A stretch of DNA of 6,421 bases from Rhodocyclaceae bacterium (GTDB lineage Bacteria > Pseudomonadota > Gammaproteobacteria > Burkholderiales > Rhodocyclaceae). Below, in pieces: positions 1 to 6,421 of this stretch. The position numbers were made by a program, and so were the translations under genes. The number at the start of each line of letters is the position of its first letter. Positions within the stretch are counted from its first letter, which is position 1. The stretch covers positions 1 to 6,421 of the forward strand of contig JADFDL010000098.1 of assembly GCA_018262875.1 (NCBI GenBank), read 5' to 3'. The notes below the pieces were generated by a model, which made no database searches, was not told the DNA's origin, and worked only from the letters and a program-made list of their open reading frames with translations.

Positions 1-1
1 G

Positions 2-712
2 TATATGGCGCTGGGCGTGCCCATGCTGGAAGTCTGGGGCATGACGGAATCCGGCGGCGGCGCCACCTGCACGCCGGCCTCGCACATCAAGCCGGGCATG
101 ATCGGCACGGCCAATGCGTACTGCGAAGTGGCGGTCGCCGGGAATGGCGAGCTGCTGATCCGCGGCGACAACGTCTTCATGGGCTACCTCAACCAGCCGG
201 AAAAGACCGCCGAGGCCATCGACGCCGAGGGCTGGCTGCACACCGGCGACGTCGGCTACCGGGACGCCGACGGCTTCTTCAAGATATCCGACCGGCTCAA
301 GGACATCATCATCACGGCCGGCGGCAAGAACATTACGCCGTCCGAGATCGAGAACCAGCTGAAGTTCTCGCCCTACATCACCGACGCCGTGGTGATCGGC
401 GACAAGCGGCCCTTCCTGGTCTGCCTGATCATGATCGACCAGGAGAACGTCGAGAAATTCGCCCAGGACCACGACATTCCCTTCTCCAACTACGCCAGCC
501 TGTGCCGCGCCCCGGAAATCCTCAGGCTCATCGAAGGCGAGCTGGCGCGGGTGAACAAGGAGTTCGCGCGCGTCGAGCAGGTCAAGAAGTTCCGCCTGAT
601 AGAACAGAAGCTTGGCGCCGAGGACGAGGAACTTACGCCGACCATGAAGCTCAAACGGAAATTCGTGAACCAAAAGTATGCAGAACTTATAGAATCGATG
701 TATCGCCAGTAG
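2..712 (+). CDS. AMP-forming long-chain-type acyl-CoA synthetase, C-terminal part (5' end outside window)
   Basis: This is the C-terminal part of an ANL-superfamily adenylate-forming enzyme, which would activate a carboxylic acid to its acyl-CoA through an acyl-AMP intermediate. The frame is open to the window's left edge, so the first Met at 5 is internal and the N-terminal ATP-binding P-loop region is missing. Counting from that Met, the fragment shows WGMTES (residues 11-16, the TxE ATP-binding motif), GWLHTGD (76-82, with the ribose-binding Asp), the hinge SDRLKD (95-100), GGKN (106-109), and near the C-terminus LTPTMKLKR (210-218), where Lys215 fits the adenylation lysine. The C-terminal domain, with its long insertion and TPTMKLKRKF ending, resembles the FadD/FAA1 (FAD15-like) long-chain group rather than acetyl-CoA synthetase. 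Only 30 bases separate it from the binding-protein gene, so the two are probably co-transcribed. The real substrate (fatty, aromatic or other acid) is not determined. Confidence 0.93.
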   Translation, partial: YMALGVPMLEVWGMTESGGGATCTPASHIKPGMIGTANAYCEVAVAGNGELLIRGDNVFMGYLNQPEKTAEAIDAEGWLHTGDVGYRDADGFFKISDRLKDIIITAGGKNITPSEIENQLKFSPYITDAVVIGDKRPFLVCLIMIDQENVEKFAQDHDIPFSNYASLCRAPEILRLIEGELARVNKEFARVEQVKKFRLIEQKLGAEDEELTPTMKLKRKFVNQKYAELIESMYRQ

Positions 713-724
713 GCGACAAAACAG

Positions 725-734
725 AGGAGAGGAG
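725..734 (+). promoter_or_regulatory. Ribosome binding site of the binding-protein gene
   Basis: The purine-rich run GAGGAGAGGAG lies just upstream of two in-frame starts, GTG at 737 and ATG at 743. The GGAG at 731-734 is 8 bases before the ATG but only 2 before the GTG. Spacing therefore favours ATG 743, which also yields a conventional MKK signal-peptide start. Confidence 0.7.
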
Positions 735-742
735 ACGTGATC

Positions 743-1912
743 ATGAAGAAACTCGTCAGCAAGGCAGCCATCCTGGCCGCCGTCACCACCCTGGCCTGGT
801 CTGCCCAGGCCCAGCAGCAGGGCGTCACCAAGGACCAGATTGTCCTGGGTTCCATCCAGGACTTGTCCGGCCCGCTCGCCGGCTTCAGCAAGCCGGCCAA
901 GAACGGCATGCAGATGCGCGTCGACGAAATCAATGCGGCCGGCGGTGTCAACGGCCGCATGATCAAGCTGGTCGTCGAGGACAGCGGCTACGACCCGAAG
1001 AAGGGCCTGCTCGCCGCGCAGAAGATGGTGCAGCAGGACAAGATCTTCGCCATGGCCGGCACCATCGGCACGGCGGTAACGATGGCCACCATGCCGATCC
1101 TCTTCGAGAAGAACATTCCTCACGTCTTCCCGCTGACCGGGGCGCGCGAGATGTACGAGCCGCTGCACAAGCTGAAGTTCTCTTTCGCCGCGCCCTACTA
1201 CGACCAGATACGCAGCGGCGTGAAATGGATGGCCAAGGAGCGCGGTTCGAAGAAGTTCTGCATCATCTACCAGGACGACGAGTACGGCCTCGAAGTGCTG
1301 CGCGGCGCCGAAGACGGCTTGAAGGACATCGGCCAGACCCTGGCCGAGAAAACCTCTTTCAAGCGCGCCGCCACCGACTTCTCCGCCCAGGTGGCGAAGA
1401 TGAAGGGCGCCGGCTGCGACACGGTGGTGATGGGCACCATCATCCGCGAGGCCATCGGCACCATCGGCACTGCCCGCAAGATGGGCTGGAACCCGCAGTT
1501 CCTCGGCTGCTCGGCCTCCTACACCGATCTCATTCACAAGCTCGGCGGCCCGGCCATGAACGGCTTCTACGCCCTGCACCAGGTCGGCGTGCCCTATGCG
1601 GACGACGCCTCGAAGAACGTGCGCGACTGGGCGGCCGCCTACAAGGCGCAGTTCAAGGAGGATCCGAGCCTGTTCTCCGCCTACGGCTACGTCATCGCCG
1701 ACCTGTTCTACCAGACCGCCAAGCGCGCCGGGCCGAACCTGACCACCGAAACCTTCGTCAAGGCGCTGGAGGGCGGCGCTTTTCCGCGCGATATGTTCGG
1801 CAGCCCGGAGTACAAGTTCACCGCGACGCAGCATCTGGGCAACCAGAAGTCGCGCGTGAGCCAGATCCAGAACGGCAAGTGGCTTGCCATCACCGACTAT
1901 CTGGAAAACTGA
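743..1912 (+). CDS. Periplasmic ligand-binding protein of a Liv-type (branched-chain amino acid family) ABC transporter
   Basis: This is a 389-residue exported solute-binding protein of the LivK/Peripla_BP_6 type, which would capture a ligand in the periplasm and deliver it to a membrane ABC permease. The N-terminus is a classic Sec signal peptide: MKK, a hydrophobic stretch (about 8-19), and AQA then Q, with cleavage predicted after residue 23. No lipobox Cys is present. The mature part opens with the family pattern (IVLGSIQDLSGPLAG), then a GMQMRVDEINAAGGVNGR segment and a VVEDSGYDPKKG segment, as in LivJ/LivK-like proteins. The length is ordinary for the family. The start is set by spacing to the ribosome binding site. 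The gene sits 30 bases after an acyl-CoA synthetase gene and ends before a strong terminator. In proteobacteria such pairs often belong to Liv-type loci for aromatic or other carboxylic acids, so the ligand need not be an amino acid. No permease or ATPase gene is visible here; they may lie upstream. Confidence 0.93.
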   Translation: MKKLVSKAAILAAVTTLAWSAQAQQQGVTKDQIVLGSIQDLSGPLAGFSKPAKNGMQMRVDEINAAGGVNGRMIKLVVEDSGYDPKKGLLAAQKMVQQDKIFAMAGTIGTAVTMATMPILFEKNIPHVFPLTGAREMYEPLHKLKFSFAAPYYDQIRSGVKWMAKERGSKKFCIIYQDDEYGLEVLRGAEDGLKDIGQTLAEKTSFKRAATDFSAQVAKMKGAGCDTVVMGTIIREAIGTIGTARKMGWNPQFLGCSASYTDLIHKLGGPAMNGFYALHQVGVPYADDASKNVRDWAAAYKAQFKEDPSLFSAYGYVIADLFYQTAKRAGPNLTTETFVKALEGGAFPRDMFGSPEYKFTATQHLGNQKSRVSQIQNGKWLAITDYLEN

Positions 1913-1930
1913 GTCCCGCCGCCTGACCGG

Positions 1931-1956
1931 AAAGGGCGCTTCGGCGCCCTTTTTTT
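1931..1956 (+). terminator. Rho-independent terminator after the binding-protein gene
   Basis: AAAGGGCGC (1931-1939), loop TTCG, and GCGCCCTTT (1944-1952) form a perfect nine-pair stem with a stable UUCG tetraloop, followed by a T tract through 1956. It begins 18 bases after the stop codon. It should end the synthetase and binding-protein transcript and separate it from fumC. Confidence 0.95.
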
Positions 1957-1961
1957 ACTGC

Positions 1962-1991
1962 TTGATAAAAAACGAATGTTCGTGCTGAAAA
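1962..1991 (+). promoter_or_regulatory. fumC: Weak candidate sigma-70 promoter for fumC
   Basis: TTGATA (1962-1967) matches five of six positions of the -35 consensus. At 18 bases' spacing lies TGAAAA (1986-1991), a poor -10 with about three of six matches. The inverted repeat ACGAATGTTCGT (1972-1983) falls in the spacer, where an operator could sit. If used, it would give a leader of roughly 250 bases. The call rests on the -35 match and on the local AT-richness, so it is tentative. Confidence 0.25.
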
Positions 1992-2083
1992 GACGCCATG
2001 GGAAAAGGCGAAGAAACCCGGCAGCCGATTCCCGGCGAGGCGCTGGCGCCGTGCAGCCGGATCGCTGGAACGACTTCGAAGTG

Positions 2084-2099
2084 GCGGCGATCGCGCCGC
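2084..2099 (+). repeat. Perfect 6-bp GC inverted repeat in the fumC leader
   Basis: GCGGCG (2084-2089), loop ATCG, CGCCGC (2094-2099). It lies directly after the ten-base palindrome ACTTCGAAGT (2073-2082). In RNA this would be a stable all-GC hairpin. There is no following T tract, so it is not an intrinsic terminator. Confidence 0.5.
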
Positions 2100-2194
2100 G
2101 CCTGACACCGCCGATGACTGGAAAGTCAGTCGCCGCGGCACGGCGATGCCAGGAACCCGGTCGGCAACGCCAGGTCGAATCGGAGAAAGCGCCT

Positions 2195-2212
2195 TTTCCG
2201 GATTACCGGAAA
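2195..2212 (+). repeat. Perfect 7-bp inverted repeat just upstream of the fumC ribosome binding site
   Basis: TTTCCGG (2195-2201), loop ATTA, CCGGAAA (2206-2212), extendable by a T-G wobble pair (2194 with 2213). It ends 19 bases before the AGGAGG of fumC. It could be a leader hairpin or an operator. It is not followed by a T run. A direct repeat AAAGCG AAAGCG (2210-2221) overlaps its right arm. Confidence 0.5.
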
Positions 2213-2231
2213 GCGAAAGCGTACCGAAGCG

Positions 2232-2237
2232 AGGAGG
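2232..2237 (+). promoter_or_regulatory. fumC: Consensus ribosome binding site of fumC
   Basis: A perfect AGGAGG lies 10 bases upstream of ATG 2248. This decides the start against upstream in-frame starts (for example ATG 2146 and TTG 2242), which either lack such a site or are too close to it. Confidence 0.85.
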
Positions 2238-2247
2238 GCGATTGCCG

Positions 2248-3639
2248 ATGACCCGCAGAGAACACGACAGCATGGGCAGCATCGAGGTGCCGGACGAGCG
2301 GCGCTGGGGGGCGCAAACCCAGCGCGCGCTGGAACACTTCCGCATCTCGACGGAACGCATCCCCGAAGAACTGATCCGCGCGCTGGCCGAGGTGAAGCGG
2401 GCCTGCGCCCGGGTGAACGCCGACCTCGGCCGCCTGCCGCCCGAGGTCGGCGAGGCCCTCGTGGCGGCCGCGGACGAAGTGCTGGCCGGCCGCCATGGGC
2501 AGGAATTTCCCCTCTCCGTCTGGCAGACCGGTTCGGGCACGCAGACCAATATGAACATGAACGAGGTGCTCGCCAGCCTGGCGGCGGCGCGCCTCGGCGA
2601 CGAGGCAGGCGAAGGGCAGCGGCGCGTCCATCCCAACGACACGGTCAACCTCGGACAGTCTTCCAACGATGTCATCCCGACCGCCATGCACGTCGCCGCG
2701 GTGCTGGGCATCGGCCAGAACGTGCTGCCCTCCCTGCATCGCCTGCGCGGCGCCCTGGCGGAGAAGGCCGATGCGTTCGCCAACATCGTCAAGACCGGGC
2801 GCACGCATCTTCAGGACGCCGTGCCGCTTACGCTCGGCCAGGAATTCTCCGGCTACGTGGCGCAACTCGACCATGCCGGGGATGCCATTGAAGCGGGCCT
2901 GCCCGCTCTGATGCAACTGGCCATCGGCGGCACCGCGGTGGGCACCGGCCTCAACACCCCACCCGAATTCGGCCGTCGCGTCGCGGCGGAACTCTCCGCC
3001 CGCCTCGGCCCGCGTTTCGTGAGCGCCGGCAACAAGTTCGCCGCCATCGCCGCGCACGATGCCATGGTGGCATCACACGGCGCCTTGAAGACCCTGGCAA
3101 CGGCGCTGATGAAAATCGCCAACGACATCCGCTGGCTCGCCTCCGGCCCGCGCTGCGGCCTGGGCGAACTCGCCCTCCCCGAAAACGAGCCGGGCAGTTC
3201 GATCATGCCCGGCAAAGTCAATCCGACCCAAAGCGAAGCCCTCTACATGGCCTGCTGCCAGGTGTTCGGCAACGACGTCGCCATCGCGATCGGCGGCGCC
3301 TCGGGCAATTTCGAACTCAATGCCTGCAAGCCGCTCATCGCCCACAACTTCCTGCAAAGCGTGCGCTTGCTGGCGGACGCCATGGCCAGCTTCGCGACCC
3401 ACTGCGTGACCGGCATCGAACCGCGGTGCGAGCGCATCGCCGCGGCGCTGGCGGACAGCCTCATGCTGGTGACCGCGCTGGCCCCGCACATCGGCTACGA
3501 GCGGGCGGCCGAGATCGCCCAGTTGGCGCATCGCCGGGACTGCTCGCTGAAGGAGGCCGCTCTGGCGTTGGGTTATGCCGGCGCGGACGACCTCGATCGC
3601 TGGCTGCGGCCGGAGCGCATGCTGGGCAGCGGCGAGTAA
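2248..3639 (+). CDS. fumC: Class II (iron-independent) fumarate hydratase
   Basis: This gene encodes a 463-residue class II fumarase, which reversibly hydrates fumarate to L-malate in the TCA cycle; the family forms cytosolic homotetramers. Its length and sequence closely follow E. coli FumC (467 residues) from the N-terminal DSMGSIEVP and WGAQTQR onward. Visible signatures are [13 protein letters not shown] (95-107), SSND (138-141), GRTHLQD with the catalytic-dyad histidine at 187 (184-190), and the fumarate lyase signature [11 protein letters not shown] (316-326), including the flexible-loop catalytic Ser317, Lys323 and Asn325. GNDVAI (341-346) and the C-terminal domain ending [11 protein letters not shown] are intact, so the enzyme should be active. 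The N-terminal alignment with FumC and the AGGAGG spacing both support ATG 2248. The gene appears to be monocistronic, lying between a terminator upstream and a convergent kinase gene downstream. Class II enzymes lack the oxygen-sensitive Fe-S cluster of FumA/FumB, so they suit aerobic or oxidative-stress conditions. Confidence 0.98.
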   Translation: MTRREHDSMGSIEVPDERRWGAQTQRALEHFRISTERIPEELIRALAEVKRACARVNADLGRLPPEVGEALVAAADEVLAGRHGQEFPLSVWQTGSGTQTNMNMNEVLASLAAARLGDEAGEGQRRVHPNDTVNLGQSSNDVIPTAMHVAAVLGIGQNVLPSLHRLRGALAEKADAFANIVKTGRTHLQDAVPLTLGQEFSGYVAQLDHAGDAIEAGLPALMQLAIGGTAVGTGLNTPPEFGRRVAAELSARLGPRFVSAGNKFAAIAAHDAMVASHGALKTLATALMKIANDIRWLASGPRCGLGELALPENEPGSSIMPGKVNPTQSEALYMACCQVFGNDVAIAIGGASGNFELNACKPLIAHNFLQSVRLLADAMASFATHCVTGIEPRCERIAAALADSLMLVTALAPHIGYERAAEIAQLAHRRDCSLKEAALALGYAGADDLDRWLRPERMLGSGE

Positions 3640-3722
3640 GCGACTGCACGGATCCGGTCGAGACTTCCGGCTGGCGAAGACCATCGATTCCCTGAACGAA
3701 ACGCTGCGCAAAAAACCCGGTT

Positions 3723-5255
3723 TCAGGAACGATCGGGCAGCGTGAAGAAAAAAGTCGCGCCCTCGCCCTTGGCGGCCTCTGCCCACACCCGGCCGCCATG
3801 GCGCGCAACCGTCCGCGCGACGGAGGCCAGTCCGACGCCCGTTCCGGCGAACTCGTCCGTGCCGTGCAGTCGCTGGAAGGGCGCGAACAGCTTGGCGGCA
3901 TGCGCCATGTCGAAGCCATCCCCGTTGTCGCGAACGAAGTAGACCGTTTCCTCTTCGATCCGCGTTGCGCCGAACGCGATCCGCGCCTGCGCCTTGCGGG
4001 AAGAGTATTTCCAGGCATTGCCGAGCAGATTTTCCAGCAGCGCGCGAAGCAGGAGCGGGTCGCCGACGGCGCGCAACTGGCGCTCGATGGCGAACTCCGC
4101 GGCCCGCTGCGGCTGCTCCTCTTGCAGGGCGAGGGCGACTTCCCTCGCCATCCCGCCCAGGTTCACCGGAACGCGTTCCATGGGCGACTGCGATATGCGC
4201 GAGAGCTTCAGCAGATTGTCGATCAGGCGGTCGAGCCGCTGGCTGGCCGCGCGAATGCGCTGAAGATGGTGGCGGCCGTCCTCGTCGAGCCGGTCGCCGT
4301 AATCCTCGATGAGTATCCTGCTGAAGCCGTCGAGACCGCGCAGCGGCGCACGCAGATCGTGCGCAACGGAGTAGGAGAAGGATTCCAGTTCGGCCACGGC
4401 GGCCTGCAGGTCGGCGGTGCGCTCCTCGACGCGCCGTTCCAGCGTGGCATTGAGCTCGCGAATCTCGCGTTCGCGCAGGTAGCGCTCGGTGACATCCCAG
4501 ATGACGCCGACGACGCGGCAGACACCATCCGTTTCGCCGCAGTGCGGCCTCGCGCGCGCCACCAGGTGACGGTCCGCGCCATCCGGCAATACCACCCGGA
4601 ATTCGGCGCGAAACGCCAATTGCCGGCGCGTCGGGCGCATGAAGGCATCCATGACGCGGGGCCGTTCGTAGATCGGGATGCGGTCCAGCAGCGCTTCGAA
4701 CGTGGGCGGCGGATTGTTCTGCGATCCGGCAATCAGTTCGCAGGCGCGTTCGTCGCATTCCAGCCGGCCGCTGCCCGGCTCCCAGCGCCACGTGCCGACG
4801 CCGCCGGCGTCGAGCGCGAGATCGAGCCGTTCGCGCATTTCGCGCACCGCGCGCTCCTGCGCCAGCCGTTCGCTCAGATCGGAGAAGACGCCGATGTAGT
4901 TCGTGATGTCGCCCTCGGCGTTGCGCACGGCGCTGATCGACAGCAGTTCCGGATACAGTTCGCCCGACTTGCGCCGGTTGATGATCTCGCCCCGCCAGCG
5001 GCCGGCGGCCTTCAGGGTGCGCCACATCTCCTCGTAGAAATCGCGCTCCTGGGCGCCGGACTGGAGGACGCGGGGATTGCGGCCGATCACTTCCTCCGCG
5101 GCGTAACCCGTAATGCGCGTGAAGCCGGAATTGACCGCGAGAATGGTCCCGCCGGCGTCGGTGAAGATGACACCTTCAGCCAGGTTTTCGAAGACCAGAA
5201 GGGCTATTTGCTGCTGGGGCGAAATGCCATTCCGGCTGGAGGTTTCGCTGCTCAA
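3723..5255 (-). CDS. Soluble two-PAS-domain sensor histidine kinase
   Basis: This gene encodes a 510-residue cytoplasmic histidine kinase with no signal peptide or membrane helix. Domains in order: PAS 1 with its PAC region (about 16-130, ending IGVFSDLSE), PAS 2 of the PAS_3-like type (about 140-258, ending VVGVIWDVTERYL), a charged coiled-coil linker (about 258-292), HisKA with the phospho-acceptor His299 in SVAHDLRAPLRG, and HATPase_c with the N box at Asn413 (NLLGNAWKYS), DNGDGFD (443-449), the F box APFQRLH (458-464) and GTGVGL (471-476). The H box resembles that of bacteriophytochrome-type kinases, although no GAF or PHY domain is present. No response regulator adjoins it, so its partner is unknown. 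The start is uncertain: the earliest plausible codon is TTG at 5255 with no strong ribosome binding site, while the frame is open further upstream (CTG 5273). No in-frame ATG precedes the first PAS domain. The gene faces fumC across an 83-base gap. Confidence 0.93.
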   Translation of the reverse strand: MSSETSSRNGISPQQQIALLVFENLAEGVIFTDAGGTILAVNSGFTRITGYAAEEVIGRNPRVLQSGAQERDFYEEMWRTLKAAGRWRGEIINRRKSGELYPELLSISAVRNAEGDITNYIGVFSDLSERLAQERAVREMRERLDLALDAGGVGTWRWEPGSGRLECDERACELIAGSQNNPPPTFEALLDRIPIYERPRVMDAFMRPTRRQLAFRAEFRVVLPDGADRHLVARARPHCGETDGVCRVVGVIWDVTERYLREREIRELNATLERRVEERTADLQAAVAELESFSYSVAHDLRAPLRGLDGFSRILIEDYGDRLDEDGRHHLQRIRAASQRLDRLIDNLLKLSRISQSPMERVPVNLGGMAREVALALQEEQPQRAAEFAIERQLRAVGDPLLLRALLENLLGNAWKYSSRKAQARIAFGATRIEEETVYFVRDNGDGFDMAHAAKLFAPFQRLHGTDEFAGTGVGLASVARTVARHGGRVWAEAAKGEGATFFFTLPDRS

Positions 5256-5287
5256 TTGAATGCAGTACCGCAGAGGGTTCCGCTTCG

Positions 5288-5316
5288 ATTGTAGTCTCCG
5301 CTGGTCCCGATAAAAA
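5288..5316 (-). promoter_or_regulatory. Candidate sigma-70 promoter of the PAS histidine kinase
   Basis: On the - strand, TACAAT (5293 to 5288) matches five of six positions of the -10 consensus. TTTTTA (5316 to 5311) is a half-matching -35 at exactly 17 bases' spacing. Transcription would start near 5281, giving a leader of about 26 bases to the TTG at 5255. This also argues against starts much further upstream. Confidence 0.45.
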
Positions 5317-5354
5317 CCCTGTCGGCGTTGACGCTTCTTGCGCGGGCGCCACCT

Positions 5355-6421
5355 TCATCGGCGCGGCAGCGTGAGGATCGCCGCCGTGCCGCCGCTTTCC
5401 CCCGGCGCAAGCGTCACCTCGCCGCCGTGGGCGCGGGCGACGGCGCGGGCGATGGCCAGGCCGAGGCCGGTACCGCCGGTGTGGCGCGCACGCGAGGCCT
5501 CCAGGCGCACGTAGGGTTCGAAGACGCGTTCGCGTTCCGCGGCCGGAATGCCGGGGCCGCAGTCCGCGATGCGGATCTCCACCGACGCGGCGCCGTCGGC
5601 GATCGTCACCTCGATCTCGCCGCCGCCGTAGCGGCGCGCATTGTCGATGAGATTCGCCAGGCAGCGGCGCAGCGCCTGCGGCTTGGCCGTGACCGGCATC
5701 GCCGTGCCGTGGAGACTGACTTTTGCGCCGGCCGCTTCGGCATCCTCGGCAAGGCCCTCGACCAGCGCATTCAGGTTGAGCTTCACCGCCTGCTCGGTGT
5801 CGCTGCCGGCGCGCAGATAGTCGAGCGTGCCGCCTACCATGACATCCATCTCTTCGATGTCGCGCTGCATGGCTGAACGCGACTCTCCCTCGGGCAGTTG
5901 TTCCAGGCGCAGGCGCAGCCGCGTCAGCGGCAGGCGCAGGTCGTGCGAGACGCCGGCCAACGCCTGGGCGCGCGTCTCCAGATACGATTTCAGCGAACGC
6001 TGCATGGCGTTGAAGGAGCGCGCCGCCCGCTGCACCTCCTGCGGGCCCTTCTCCTCCAGCGGCTGCTGGTCGAGGTTGCGCGCCAGTCCGTCGGCGGCAT
6101 CGGCCAGCGACGCCAGCGGGCGCGTCAGGCGGCGCACTGCCCAGCCGGAGAGCAGCGCCACCACCACCGCCAGCAAGGCCAGCAGGCCGAGCAGGCGCAG
6201 CGGCCAGTCCGACGGCGGCTGCGGCAGCGCATGGCGGAAGGTCACCACCGTGCCGTCGCCGAGCCGCGCCTGCGTCACCGCCAGCAGCACCAGCGGGCCG
6301 TCGTGGCGCGCGTGCCCGTCGGGCCGCGCCATCCGTTCCATTTCGTGGCCGGGACGCCTGTCCTGCCGCGGCACATGGCGAATCGACAGCACCTGCAACT
6401 GCAACGGCCGTTCCAGTTCGC
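5355..6421 (-). CDS. EnvZ-like membrane sensor histidine kinase, N-terminus outside window
   Basis: This is an inner-membrane two-component sensor kinase of the EnvZ/OmpR type, cut at the window's right edge; its first membrane helix and the start of its sensor domain are missing. The frame is open to 6421. The following numbers count from the Leu codon at 6404. The end of a periplasmic domain (about 1-66) leads to a membrane helix (67-90, LLGLLALLAVVVALL), HAMP (about 88-142), HisKA with His154 in AGVSHDLRLPLTR, and HATPase_c with the N box Asn255 (NLIDNARRYG), DCGPGI (281-286), the F box VFEPYVRLE (294-302) and GGTGLGLAIAR (310-320). The stop at 5355 follows TLPRR, a normal C-terminus. The H+4 position is Leu158 rather than the Thr found in EnvZ. 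A cognate OmpR-type regulator is expected just beyond the window, as is usual in this family. The signal sensed is not known. The next gene in the same direction starts 99 bases on and probably has its own promoter. Confidence 0.94.
   Translation of the reverse strand, partial: ELERPLQLQVLSIRHVPRQDRRPGHEMERMARPDGHARHDGPLVLLAVTQARLGDGTVVTFRHALPQPPSDWPLRLLGLLALLAVVVALLSGWAVRRLTRPLASLADAADGLARNLDQQPLEEKGPQEVQRAARSFNAMQRSLKSYLETRAQALAGVSHDLRLPLTRLRLRLEQLPEGESRSAMQRDIEEMDVMVGGTLDYLRAGSDTEQAVKLNLNALVEGLAEDAEAAGAKVSLHGTAMPVTAKPQALRRCLANLIDNARRYGGGEIEVTIADGAASVEIRIADCGPGIPAAERERVFEPYVRLEASRARHTGGTGLGLAIARAVARAHGGEVTLAPGESGGTAAILTLPRR

Larger units (their letters stand above)
1957..2247 (+). other. 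Upstream region and probable leader of fumC, no convincing gene
   Basis: These 291 bases lie between the terminator and fumC. Open frames cross the region, but none has a good ribosome binding site or a recognisable protein, so I treat it as non-coding. It contains several short perfect inverted repeats: ACGAA-TG-TTCGT (1972-1983), GGCGC-TG-GCGCC (2039-2050), ACTTCGAAGT (2073-2082), GCGGCG-ATCG-CGCCGC (2084-2099), TGACT-GGAA-AGTCA (2115-2128) and TTTCCGG-ATTA-CCGGAAA (2195-2212). The only AT-rich stretch is about 1958-1992, the most likely place for a promoter. No known riboswitch class or tRNA was recognised. Confidence 0.6.

Noticed and set aside
502..1926. 474-residue + strand frame overlapping the synthetase end and the binding-protein gene
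   Set aside because: It is a shifted-frame shadow of two well-supported genes, and its translation is dominated by Arg, Gly, Pro and His with no domain.
2161..2190. tRNA-like T-loop fragment (AGGTCGAATCGG)
   Set aside because: It lacks the GGTTCGAATCC consensus, and no acceptor stem, anticodon arm or CCA end could be fitted around it.
2146..2247. N-terminal extension of fumC from an upstream ATG at 2146
   Set aside because: The extra 34 residues do not resemble FumC N-termini, and the consensus AGGAGG with good spacing points to ATG 2248.
1976..2251. Possible 91-residue small protein in the fumC leader
   Set aside because: There is no good ribosome binding site, no recognisable similarity, and its start lies within the probable promoter region. 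Its end overlaps the fumC start. It could be tested by ribosome profiling but is not supported here.
3691..3727. Possible bidirectional terminator between fumC and the kinase (CCTGAA ... TTCAGG)
   Set aside because: The arms are only six bases with a loop of about 25 bases. There is no T tract after the stem on either strand, and the A-run at 3710-3715 lies inside the loop. It is not a convincing intrinsic terminator.
3073..5025. 650-residue open frame on the - strand overlapping fumC and the kinase
   Set aside because: It runs antisense to fumC and out of frame within the kinase, both of which are clearly coding. Its translation is low-complexity Arg/Ala-rich and matches no family.
3798..5294. 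Long open frame on the + strand, antisense to nearly the whole two-PAS kinase
   Set aside because: It has no recognisable domain and is rich in Ala, Arg and Gly. Such frames are a known effect of GC-biased codon use opposite a real gene. The - strand frame carries a full set of kinase motifs.
5176..5358. Small 60-residue - strand frame between the two kinase genes
   Set aside because: It overlaps the start of the two-PAS kinase in another frame and has no recognisable feature.

Overview
The window is GC-rich chromosomal DNA with tightly packed, strongly GC-biased genes. It carries a class II fumarase very close to the enterobacterial FumC, an EnvZ-type kinase, and an acyl-CoA synthetase placed directly beside a branched-chain-amino-acid-type (LivK-like) binding protein. 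Together these suggest a betaproteobacterium, possibly of the Rhodocyclales type. The taxonomic placement is inference from gene content and style. No mobile elements, tRNA or rRNA genes, or CRISPR arrays were seen.

Left part, + strand (1-1956): the C-terminal part of a long-chain-type acyl-CoA synthetase (cut by the window edge) is followed after 30 bases by an exported periplasmic ligand-binding protein of a Liv-type ABC transporter. A textbook rho-independent terminator closes this transcription unit. The likely logic is uptake of a carboxylic acid or amino-acid-like ligand, with CoA activation of a carboxylate by the synthetase; neither substrate can be read from the sequence.

Middle (1957-3639, + strand): a 291-base leader without a convincing gene is rich in short perfect inverted repeats. 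It precedes fumC, which has a perfect AGGAGG ribosome binding site and all class II fumarase signatures.

Right part, - strand (6421-3723): an EnvZ-like membrane sensor kinase (N-terminus beyond the window) is followed, in the same direction, by a soluble two-PAS histidine kinase. The second gene probably has its own promoter in the 99-base gap and apparently starts at TTG. It converges on fumC with an 83-base gap. No response regulator lies in the window; the EnvZ-like kinase probably has an OmpR-type partner just outside it.

No clearly novel system was found. The points most worth a second look are the non-Thr/Asn residue at the H+4 position of both kinases, the orphan PAS kinase with its own promoter, the palindrome-rich fumC leader, and the pairing of the synthetase with the binding protein.
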